A stretch of 64,000 nucleotides of DNA from Rotaria sordida (lineage: Eukaryota > Rotifera > Eurotatoria > Philodinida > Philodinidae), in the NCBI GenBank assembly GCA_905250125.1, contig CAJNOL010001278.1, positions 1 through 64,000 on the forward strand. The letters are read 5' to 3'. Shown piece by piece: positions 44,791-54,368 of the stretch (position 1 is its first letter; each line of letters starts with the position of its first letter). Made by a program: the position numbers and the translations under genes. The notes below the pieces were generated by a model. That model worked only from the letters and a program-made list of their open reading frames with translations, ran no database searches and had not been told where the DNA came from.

Positions 44791-46593
44791 GATACAAAAC
44801 ACCATGATATAACACTTTCAAAAACCAAAAATCTGGTGGTAAACTGCTAGTCTCATACTCACATCCTCCGTATATGGTCACGCAGATATACAATCATCAT
44901 ACTCAGTCATGTAATATGGTAAAATACGAATGTATACGATCTTTGATAAGCGTTAATGGACTTTGTTGATATTTCATCAGACAAAACCTGCATCTTATTA
45001 TGAGAAAAAAAAGGAAATCTCATGGAATGACTCTTTTTTTTGTGAAATATTTCATTCGAAGCCTTGTAGTCAAACATTTTCATATAGGATAAGGCTCAGC
45101 AAAAGATGATCTTTATACAAAAAGTATTAAGTTTATAATGATCTGAAGAAATTCAAATGATCTAATGCGTTAATCTAGTGGACATCGTTCTTGTCCGACA
45201 AAGTATGATGTCATTTCACTGCTTCATTCCCTGAAGATTTCCAAAATATAATCAAGTTACGAAAGTCTTAAACTAAGTGATAATAATTTCTTTTACATTA
45301 TATTATCGAAACTTGAATTGGATATATGAATTTAGATAATTTTCAGCAAATTCAATAAATTTTTTATGAAAATGTAAGAAGTAGGTATAGGTATAAGAAA
45401 GATTTTATTATTTTCATTATTAGTACCTAGGAGCTAAAATTTGTATGTCAATTCACGAGACAAATAATGTATTCCGATCAATTGAATTAAAATCTCTAAT
45501 TGATAAAACTTAAGTTGTCTATTCTATATGAATCGAGAATTTTTCTGTTTATGTTATTTTAATTTTATCGAGTTGATCTTCATTGATTATTGAAAGATTT
45601 TTGATATTCTTCTGTTCTAACATTAAATTCGAATATTTTACGTGTTATTTTGATATCTCTTTTAATAAAATTTTGTTGATGTATTAAAAATAAACATTTG
45701 AACAGAACTAAGAAATTTTCTTATTATCATACAATATTTCTTTTAATAATTAGCATTACTTAATTCTTGTCATTCAATCATTTTCTCATGGTATATTCGT
45801 CGTAGCTGTTAATATAAAGCAAATTCAATTTCATTAACAGGAAGTACTAAAAGAAATTAAAGTTAATTAGTACCTTTCAAGGAAATCTTATCTTCAAATG
45901 AGTTTTTCTAAGTATTCACTATAAAAAATATTCGCTAACTTTCACTTTAATACTATTTTCAAATCAGATTTCTGATTGATTGATACTAGTCAGTTCGTCA
46001 CATCGTACCTAGTGAAACGCAATGGATAATTAATTCATGTATCGATTTTTCTTATCTTTAGTTTTCGAGTATTTCTAATGGCTATAAAATATCTTCGATA
46101 ACTGAAATGTAACACAAATCTGTCTAATAATTTCCATGAAAGATTTGAAATAAGCATTTAAAAAAAGTATTTGACCGTTTCTTTTATTTCGATTTCAAAA
46201 AAAGAAAAAGTATATATATTCCCCTTTTCAATCCTATACCTCTCGTTATATTGCAAGAAAAAAAAACTACCCATATAGAAGGAAAAGAAAAAATGCTGAC
46301 AAACATGATGTAATAGCGCCATAGAAGAAGAGAAAATATTCTTATAAACAATACAACAAGATATTAAAAAAAAAAGAATAAGAAACCAAATATATATATG
46401 TGCTAACTGATTAGCAAGTGAACTAGAAACATCTTGGTATGTTCATAAAGATAAGAAATGAAAATTGACAGAAATAAAAAGTATAATATGATGTTGAGAA
46501 AAAGCTTTGTGAAAGAATTATTTTACTTGTCATTTAAAAAAACTGCAATTCTATTGTCCTGTCAAAATGATCAAATATTTTTACCACCATTTC
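44791..46593. other. Intergenic AT-rich DNA, nothing recognised
   Basis: No reading frames, RNA genes or structured repeats that I can support. Confidence 0.5.
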
Positions 46594-46595
46594 TA

Positions 46596-46951
46596 CAGGG
46601 TATTCCATAAATAACACGGCGATAAGAAACTTAAATATCTCTATTGGAGCTCGAGGAAACGAGCTGATTTTTTGATCATTAATAGACACATGTCCAAAGT
46701 TTATATCCATATAGATATGCCTAGAGAGACTCTTTGTTAAGCATCACTATTGATCTCAACAAAAAAAAATTACTTTTTCACATATAGAAAAAAAACAACA
46801 ATATATTTAACAAAGAACGTTTCTAGGCATGTCTTTATGAATATAAAACTTGAACATGTATCTATCAATGATCAAAACATCAGTTTGTTTCCTCGAGCTG
46901 CAATAGAGATATTTAAATTTCTTATCGTTGCGTTATTTATGGGACAACCAG
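46596..46951. mobile_element. MITE with long TIRs and TA target duplication
   Basis: 356-bp element flanked by TA (46594-46595 and 46952-46953). Left terminus is CAGGGTATTCCATAAATAAC; the reverse complement of the right end is CTGGTTGTCCCATAAATAAC. Inverted similarity continues for about 150 bp on each side (CGATAAGAAACTTAAATATC, AGCTCGAGGAAACGAGCTGA, TTGATCATTAATAGACACAT and their partners). TA duplication and these ends fit a non-autonomous Tc1/mariner-type element. The open frame at 46750-47055 runs out of it and is not a gene. Confidence 0.88.
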
Positions 46952-47344
46952 TATATAAAATACTAAAAATTATTAGATTCTTTTTGCTGTCGAAATCAAA
47001 TTATTTATACATCGTTTCATTTAAAAATTTTTTCTTTTCCATTGCTTGCATATAAATTATTAATCTACTTATCTAACAGTGTTGTTACTGATTTGATAAA
47101 CATTTTTGAATGTGCATCAGCAAAAAAATATTGATAGTAAAATATATTTTTATGTTCTTTTTCAGTATGAGAATTCGACATGTATTATTCATTGATTGTA
47201 TCTACTTAATCACTACAACATCAAGTGAAAATTTATGTTTCTTCTTCATATGATGAAGCAAACTGAATATAGTAGATATAGGCTATCTGTAAAATACGCG
47301 AACATCACGAAAAGAAAGATAGCTTAGATCTATTTATCAGTAGT

Positions 47345-47965
47345 GTCAAACTTGAAAGTTGAATCCAAGTATTCAACTATTAGTTCAACTATTCAACTAT
47401 TCAAGTATTTAAGTACTCAATTAGTTAACGGCTGGAATGCCACTAGAATCATCTGATATCGACAGGTATTGTCTGCGAGACTACAAGCACCTCCTATGAT
47501 GCTACAAGCATTCCCTAGGATGCTACAAGTATCAGCTAGAACGCTACAAGCATCCTCTAGGATGCTGCGAGCATCACGTGCGATGCTACAAGTACCACCT
47601 AGAATGCTAAAAGCATCCCCCAGCATGCTACAAGCATTTCCTAGGATACTACAGCTTTGGACTGAGATGCTGCAGACATTATCTGGAATGCTACAAGAAG
47701 TATGTGAGAAGCTTCAGCTAATGTGCAGCATTGAGTAGGGATAATGGCGTACACAGAGACGTACATGGGTCGCGACTCTTCGGGGGCGCGAAGCGTCCCT
47801 ACGCTGCGACGCTGAAATAAAAGGTGTGTTAGGTGGGGAACGCGCTTCCCCACTGAATATGCGCAGAACGCTTGAGAAGTTGAAATTTGAATAGTTGAAT
47901 ACTTGAATACTTGAACACTTGAATAGTTGAATAGTTGAATACTTGAATTCAAGTTTCAAGTATTA
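47345..47965. repeat. Composite repeat: 21-bp minisatellite inside inverted flanks
   Basis: Left flank (about 47345-47418) is CAACTATTCAAGTATT-type short repeats. Right flank (about 47880-47965) is their complement, TTGAATAGTTGAATACTTGA. Between them, 47470-47715 carries about 12 copies of a 21-bp unit with core GATGCTACAAGCATC, itself a palindrome, then a more GC-rich unique stretch (47740-47870). Being a multiple of three, the array leaves open frames on both strands, but there is no start context or domain to call it coding. Confidence 0.8.
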
Positions 47966-47972
47966 CATATAT

Positions 47973-48036
47973 GAATTTTGGATTCTATCGAATATAAAAA
48001 AAAGGTAAGCAAGTAAAAAATGATGATTCATTCTTA
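47973..48036 (+). repeat. Direct repeat, left copy (about 60 bp)
   Basis: AATTTTGGATTCTATCG...GGTAAGCAAGTAAAAAATGA...TTCATTCTTA; nearly identical to 51151-51211. The two copies differ mainly in A-run length (eight versus six) and one or two bases. Confidence 0.9.
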
Positions 48037-48329
48037 CTCTATTGAGTGGTCCAGAATAAATTAGACGGTTTGTGTTTTGAATATCCCCCTTTTATTCTCC
48101 ATTAGATCGAGACATCTTTTTATATGAAAAGATGCCGCTTGAAATTCCGTACAAAACCATATATGGTTCGAACGAAAAACTATTTGAGATGTATTTGACA
48201 AAAGATGACAAGTAAAGACATACAAAAGACTGTAAAAACTAAATATGGAAATGATGATGGACCAACAAAAATTTATCATGCTTTGGTCGGAGTGGTTTCA
48301 TTACAAACAATTAAATTAACGTAAGTCAA

Positions 48330-49560
48330 GTTAGCACCCAATTCGAGTAATTCCTGCACAGATTCGCCCAGGAAGCATCTCAGGTCGTTTAAGTGGTGTT
48401 TCAAGTGAAAATCGATATGCTCTATCGAATGGTGAAATCAGATTTATGATATAATAAGTTATTCGTGCAAAAATTCAAAAATACTAATTTTCCTCCATGG
48501 ACCATAGCCCACCCTGGAAGTAACGCTTGCACCGATTCGCATAGATCTGATTTCGCTGATAGATAGAGGATATCGAGATCTACTTGAAACATGAACAGGA
48601 GCACCTGGAACGTTTGTGGATCTAATCAGTGCGAGAATTACGGTCTGGTTTTGGAGAAAATCTATGTGGGATACTAGTGATTTGGGATTTGTGGGTGTTC
48701 CATTAAATCTGTCATAGATCTGATTTCGCCAAAAAGATAGAGCGTATAGAGATCTACTTGAAACATGAATAGGAGCACCTGGAACGCTTGTGGACCGCAT
48801 CAGTACAGAAATTACTTGAGCTGGGTGTCAACTTCACCTACGTGGAATAAAAAGTAACTATCAACTTGAAAATGAATGGTCAGAGATATAGTAAATCTTA
48901 TGACACCATTCGATACAGCGGGTCCAACTGTGCTAGTAACACAAATGCGAACATCTGAAACGCATCGTACGCGACTTGGTACTGAAATTACACAGTTCGC
49001 GCCCTGTCGGACAAGGAGCTAATATCGGTATTTTCGAGCTTGTAAGCGATAGCTGGAAGACATAGCAAATGAGATACCACTATTCGACAGAGTATTTCGA
49101 GTTCTACATGACATACGACTGGAGCAACCTGGAATTCTTCCTGGGCCAATTGGTGTAAGAATTACTTTCAGGGTGGACTATGACCCATAGGAAAAAATCA
49201 GTATTCCTGGATTTTTTTACGAATAGTTTGTGATATCATAAATCTGATTTCATCAATCGATATAGCACATCGAGTTCCACTTGGAACAGGAGTAGAACGA
49301 CCTGAAACGCTTTCTGGACGAATCGTTGCAAGAAATACTTTCAGGATGGACTACAACCTATGGGAAAAAATCAGTATTTTTTTTGTGTTTTTGCACGAAT
49401 AGTTTGTGATATCATAAATTTGATTTCATCATTTGATAGAGCACATTGAGTTCCACTTGGAACACCACTTGAACGATCTGAAACGTTTCCTAGGCGAATC
49501 CATGCAGGAATTACTCGAATCGGATGCTAACTGCAGAGACGTCAGTTAACAGAAGGTTTG
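48330..49560 (-). repeat. Degenerate tandem units of about 180-220 bp
   Basis: Five to six diverged units. Read on the minus strand, each contains the order ATTCGTCCAGGAAGCGTTTC, GTTCCAAGTGGAACTCGATG, GATGAAATCAGATTTATGAT, ATCACAAACTATTCGTGCAA and a CCATGGGTTGTAGTCCACC stretch. The best-kept piece could encode a peptide like VPSGTRCALSNDEIRFMISQ in more than one unit, but stops and frameshifts separate the units. Perhaps a decayed repetitive gene or satellite. Identity unknown. Confidence 0.7.
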
Positions 49561-49842
49561 ATGCAATATTTGAAACACATCTCATATAAAAGGGAGTCTA
49601 AGTGTCATCCAAGGTATACTTTTTGATGTTTAAAAATTGAAGGCTTCGAGCTTTGACTTCTTTTGATAGAAAAATATCGGATAAAGGTGAAAACTTTACA
49701 CTATGGAGAGCATTCTGTTATGAGCTCGGAGGCGCACCTTTAAAGTGGGTCTTCTCTTCTTGAACAGCTCTTCCTGAACATAAAATAAACTGAAACAGTA
49801 CGTGAAACTACATATAAACGTGTAAGTATAATGTGATCATGG

Positions 49843-49848
49843 TTTATT
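49843..49848 (-). promoter_or_regulatory. Poly(A) signal of the cysteine-rich gene
   Basis: AATAAA on the minus strand, 97 bp after the stop codon. Confidence 0.6.
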
Positions 49849-49944
49849 TTTATTCACGAGTAGATAGCAATCGTAAAAGGAGGAAACGCACACAAAAGTT
49901 TGTTTGAGTCGTCTTGTTTGGACATCTGTCGAGTAGACTGGAAC

Positions 49945-50262
49945 TTAGTCGTCATCGGTGGATGCCCATCGGAAGACCCAATTGTTGTCAGGGCATCCAG
50001 TGTCAGTCCGAGCAATGTTCACCGTCGATGGCTTGCGTGTTTTACAATGTTGAATGTATGCGCTTCGATCGTGGCACAAACCGCAGCCCAAGTTCAAAAA
50101 TCCCTGTGCGCAAGAACCACCACAAAATTGAGCCGTTGTCTTGCCGTTACCATTGATGCAAGAGTAAATTCTATTTGGACAGGCTTCAACAACCGATAGC
50201 ATCATGCTGAGTGTCAGCGAGAGGACGAGCAGAGTAGTGAAAAGAAATCGCCCTGTGTTCAT
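49945..50262 (-). CDS. Small secreted cysteine-rich protein, unknown family
   Basis: 105-residue single-exon product. The N-terminus is a clear signal peptide (LFTTLLVLSLTLSMMLSVVEA), with likely cleavage just before CPNRIYSC. The mature part of about 80 residues has eight cysteines (CPN, YSC, QFC, GSC, LGC, GLC, QHC, TGC), enough for four disulphides, and ends in an acidic STDDD tail. A TATA box lies 84 bp upstream of the ATG and a poly(A) signal 97 bp past the stop, so it looks like a complete, compact gene. Codons are more GC-rich than those of the neighbouring host genes. It sits inside a 3.1-kb segment bounded by direct repeats. I do not recognise the cysteine pattern. A defence or extracellular peptide role is possible but unproven. 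Confidence 0.75.
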   Translation of the reverse strand: MNTGRFLFTTLLVLSLTLSMMLSVVEACPNRIYSCINGNGKTTAQFCGGSCAQGFLNLGCGLCHDRSAYIQHCKTRKPSTVNIARTDTGCPDNNWVFRWASTDDD

Positions 50263-50345
50263 CTCGTCTGCTTGTATGCTTACTTATTTGTTTGCTTATA
50301 ATTTTCAACCGACAGAACTATGTGAAAATGAAAAAAATGCGCAAG

Positions 50346-50353
50346 CTTTTATA
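50346..50353 (-). promoter_or_regulatory. TATA box of the cysteine-rich gene
   Basis: TATAAAAG on the minus strand, 84 bp before the ATG, which leaves room for a roughly 50-bp leader. Confidence 0.65.
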
Positions 50354-50504
50354 CTAATATTCATTTCCTTTTTTTCTGTGTATTAACACAAGTACCTTTT
50401 TTTCGACGCAAAAGTGTTCTAATACATGAAAATGTCATAGTTCCTTTTCTCTATTCAGGTGAAGTGCTTCAGTTGAAATTGGCTATGAATACTGTTTTGG
50501 ATGT

Positions 50505-50596
50505 GAGTGTAGATGTCAGGTGTGCCTGTGGGTGTGGGCACTATTGTGAGGAAAAGTTATATGTACACCATGACATCCACACCCACACCCACACTT
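50505..50596. repeat. TGTGGG-type hairpin 1
   Basis: CTGTGGGTGTGGGC (about 50526-50539) is followed about 40 bp later by CCACACCCACACCCACACT (50577-50595), the opposite strand of the same word. TGTGGG is the reported telomere repeat of bdelloid rotifers. Confidence 0.75.
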
Positions 50597-51150
50597 CAGG
50601 AAGTGACCCAATTTAGTCGTTTTTGTTTTTTTACATACAATCGATGAATTCGACTATTAAAGTTATCTAATTACAATCATAATGATTCTCAGTGACAATA
50701 GAAATAAAAATGATTTGATTGATAATTTATAATTGGGAACAAAAAAAACCATTGATCTATAGAGTGACGCAGAACAGCCTGTCAATCTGCAACTGTCTCA
50801 TGGACTAATATATGAGAAAACAAACAATTAATCTATAACTCGGAGTATATAACTATTTTTAAATCGATATTTTGTCTCTTGGAAATCAAACACGTCTATT
50901 TATATTGAGAAATTTTCATATTTAGCTACTGAAAAGGAAGCAATATAAATTATTTAATGATCACAATACACAAATAATATTGTCATTTGAGAGGAGATGT
51001 TGACTTAATCTCTTCATGAAACATAACCCTTTGTTTATAGGTTCCTTCCAATTATGATCGAAGTTTTGCATATGTACATCTAAAAATTAGTTTTTTTTAA
51101 AATATATGATGAGAAATATTTGCATAGAATATATGCCTTCGAAGGAGGTT

Positions 51151-51211
51151 TAATTTTCGATTCTATCGAATATAAAAAAGGTAAGCAAGTAAAAAATGAT
51201 GATTCATTCTT
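51151..51211 (+). repeat. Direct repeat, right copy (about 60 bp)
   Basis: Right-hand partner of 47973-48036. The two bracket a 3.1-kb segment with the tandem units, the cysteine-rich gene and hairpin 1. Confidence 0.9.
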
Positions 51212-51409
51212 ATTTAATATATAGTAACCATGTCAAAATCATAAGGAAGAAGAAGCATGTTTATATAATTCAGCAAAAGAAGTCAATAGAAGTTTAAGAA
51301 CTGCAAATAGAATTATTTCTTATTGAAAATCTATTTCCAATTTGTGCAATCTTGTTTAAATATGTCGTTAAAATCCTATATATCTAATGACCTGAGTAAA
51401 TTACTGTTC

Positions 51410-51985
51410 AAATCTCGAAATAAAAAATCTCGAAAGCAAAAATCTCGAAAAACAAAATCCCGAAAGGATAAAATGTCAAAAAATATATATCAAAAAAATA
51501 AATGTCGAAAAATAAAATCCCGAAAAAAATAAAATTTCCAAAGAAAAATGTAGAAGGGTGTGGGTGTGGGTGGGTGTGAGAGGAGAGAAGGCCTACACCC
51601 ACATCCATACCCACAACCAGACTCCACACCCACACCTGAATTTTAATCAGAATAAAATAACTTTCGATGATTTTCTCGAAGAACTCTTTGTTGGTCGGGG
51701 CGAAGTGATTTCTTGTTATTCTTCATGCGATTTGTTTACTTTATTGATTCATTGTCATCAGCTTTTAAAATAAAATTTCAATTGAATATACATGCTATCT
51801 GATAATTATAATCATATCATACATTAGTAGCTATTCAAAACTTTTTTCTTCGATTTTTTACCCTTTCGAAAATTTTCTTTCGATATTTCACTCTTTCAAG
51901 ATTTTTTGCTTTCAATATTTCACTTTTTCGAGATTATTCTCTTCAGGGTTTTTTTTCGAGATTTTGTCTTTCGAGATTTGGTCAA
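51410..51985. repeat. Palindromic (CTCGAAAN)n arms around a TGTGGG hairpin
   Basis: Left arm (51410-51540) is a run of AAAATCTCGAAA/AAATCCCGAAA words; right arm (51845-51985) is TTTCGAGATTTT/CTTTCGAGATTT words. The centre holds hairpin 2 (GGGTGTGGGTGTGGGTGGG at 51555-51574 and CTACACCCACATCCATACCC plus CCACACCCACACC at 51593-51636). Confidence 0.75.
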
Positions 51986-52163
51986 CATACCACTTGAGTT
52001 ATTAGTTCTGAGATTGTCATATTCATTGAGTGATGGACAAGGATCATCCTAGGTTCAATCATAGTAATTTAAAATATACATGCAAATAGAAAGGCATCGT
52101 GTTTAAGATTGATCTTAATTGAAAAGCAGAATATTAATAAAAATATTCATGGTTGAATAAAGG

Positions 52164-52233
52164 AGGGGTGTGGGTATGGGTGTGGGCGTGGGTGTGAGTG
52201 TCGATCTTCTTCTCATACCCACATCCACACCCG
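52164..52233. repeat. TGTGGG-type hairpin 3
   Basis: GGGGTGTGGGTATGGGTGTG (from 52165) with GGCGTGGGTGTGAG, followed by CTCATACCCACATCCACACC (52213-52232). Confidence 0.75.
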
Positions 52234-52239
52234 TCTATT

Positions 52240-54368
52240 TTAGCAACTGCATCGCAGTTTGATCGTAATCAAACTCATGGAGCGGTTCATCGTAACTACG
52301 GGAGCAACATTTCATCATTCACCAAATGTCATTTGCACGATAGTGGAGCTTCCAGAATATTGTCAATAACTAGGTGACGAAATTGACTGACTAGAAAAAT
52401 GGACATATATTCTGAAAGTAGACATTCTGGTTTCTCAGACAATTTGAAAAAAGAAATTTTGAACAGTTCGGAAAAACATCGATTTTCTAAGATAGAAATG
52501 GAGTCTTATCAAAGCCTGTGAGTGATAAATTTTCAAAGTGTCAAGTCAATGTCTAGGTGTGACTGAGTACTTGGGCTAGTGGAAAATTTTATCTGCTTTT
52601 GTTCCTGCAGTTAACTAAGCCTGACATATCTATACAGTTTTCGTTGCCGCTTTCATTTTGAAAAATGCACAATCTTGCAGAAATCATTCCTTTAAGTTGT
52701 TCTCTTATTTTCTCATAGTCCAGAAAAATACATCAAATTCTAGAGTAAATCAATTCATTTTTTACGATCGCCAATAGCTATGAGTTGTTTTTCAAAACAA
52801 CAAGGAGAGGGTAGCAATGATGAAATTCTAATTAGTCAAGCACATTAGGCAAACAAGACACATTTAAGTATTAATTGCCCAAGGTGAAAGTGAATTATTC
52901 ATAGCTACCCAATCGTTGACAGGACACTGGTATGATATCATGGAGTGTTAAATGAATTCTGAACATATCATTGAAGAGCTCCGATCATTTTGCTGCGCTT
53001 GTACAAGTTCAACATATTCTTATTCTTGTATCACATTCTTTGTATATAGATCGAAAGAGAGAACGAAGTAATAAATCAAACAAGTACTCATAAAAAGACG
53101 AAGATACTATTTTGATAATTTTCTCACTTAAATGAAACAAAATGGGAAGATGTCATGGGTAGATAGGGGTGTCATTTTTCTGTTAATTTAAAATAAATTA
53201 AGGGACTCCCTGAGAATTGATTTACAACTTAGAACGGACCGTTTGGACTGAAATTTACAGAGATGAGTGATCCTAGTGAGAAACGCTGGTGGTAAAAATT
53301 TTAGCCCGATATGTCATACTTTCAGCTTGTTTATGTAGCATTCAGAAGAATCGTTATAACTTCGTCACTATAAGAGGTACAGAGCTCGATCTTGTTTCAA
53401 ATTAAAGTTAACCTCTGTGCACAACTTTTATCCGAATAGAATTTTGAAATTCTCTTCCATTCATTTTTTATGAGCATTTTAATAGACATAGTGTTCAAAA
53501 TAAGCATAGAAAAAAAGTTGACCGTCACGACACTGAATTCCACTTTTCTCAGGCTACGAATCCAATATAAAATAACTGGTCAGACAACAGTTTACTCTCA
53601 TTGAGACCTTTTAAACAAACAAAAAAAAGAAATATTGATTATATCTTGGACTGGATGGGAGTTATTTCAATTTTCCTGCTGGGAAAAGCCATGTTTTGAA
53701 AAAAACGCTAAAGAAGTTTTAGAAATAGATTTTTTTCATTCAAATCCAGAAAAAAATCATATTACAATCGCATATTTTTTATACATTTCAGTGGACTGAG
53801 GATAAATAACGCCATCTATCATGCTGATTGATATAAAAATGTTCTATTCAATGTTAATGCAAATGACAACGCAGTTTTTCCAAAACAGAAAAACTTTAAC
53901 AAACCACAAAAATTTCTCCGAATATACAATAGTAGAGTCGAAATTTCTTGTTATAAGTCTGATCATTTTGCAATAAGTCATATATATTCTGAAAGAGGAA
54001 GAAGCTTCGCTTCATGTTCCTATTATAAAAATTCAACTTTGATATTTTTTCAAAAAATTGAGTTTTCTGACAGGATCTCCTTAAATTTTGTATTATTTAT
54101 ATTTAGAACAAACATAAATCATGATAATTTATGCTTATTTTTAAACTAAAATTAATTGGTAATTTACTGGAAAATGATATTCCTAGTTTGATATTTTTTT
54201 CACTTAAATGAAACAAAATGGGAAGATGTAATGGACAGATATACATGCTTGAGTTAGTTTACACATCGCTCGAAAGAAAACAAACTTGATATTCTTTATA
54301 GACATCACCTTTACATCAAATCACATCTACTCAAAAATAGCTTCAGTGTATAATTTGTTTTAAAAACT
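52240..54368. other. Intergenic region upstream of the transporter, with a 50-bp direct repeat pair
   Basis: No gene. CACTTAAATGAAACAAAATG GGAAGATGT occurs at about 53124-53153 and again at about 54206-54236, with similar flanks (GATA...TTTTCTC/TTTTTTC before, GG(G/A)(T/C)AGATA after). They bracket about 1.05 kb of noncoding DNA. Confidence 0.7.

Noticed and set aside
46750-47055. 101-codon frame
   Set aside because: Starts in a MITE and runs into AT-rich DNA. No protein-like composition.
47470-47715. CRISPR-like array
   Set aside because: Contiguous degenerate 21-bp units without unique spacers, in a eukaryotic genome.
47469-47738. Open frame of heptapeptide repeats (and a minus-strand frame over the same DNA)
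   Set aside because: Open in both directions only because the array period is 21 bp. No start context, no domain.
49900-50199. Plus-strand frame opposite the cysteine-rich gene
   Set aside because: Antisense shadow; the minus strand has the signal peptide, TATA box and poly(A) signal.
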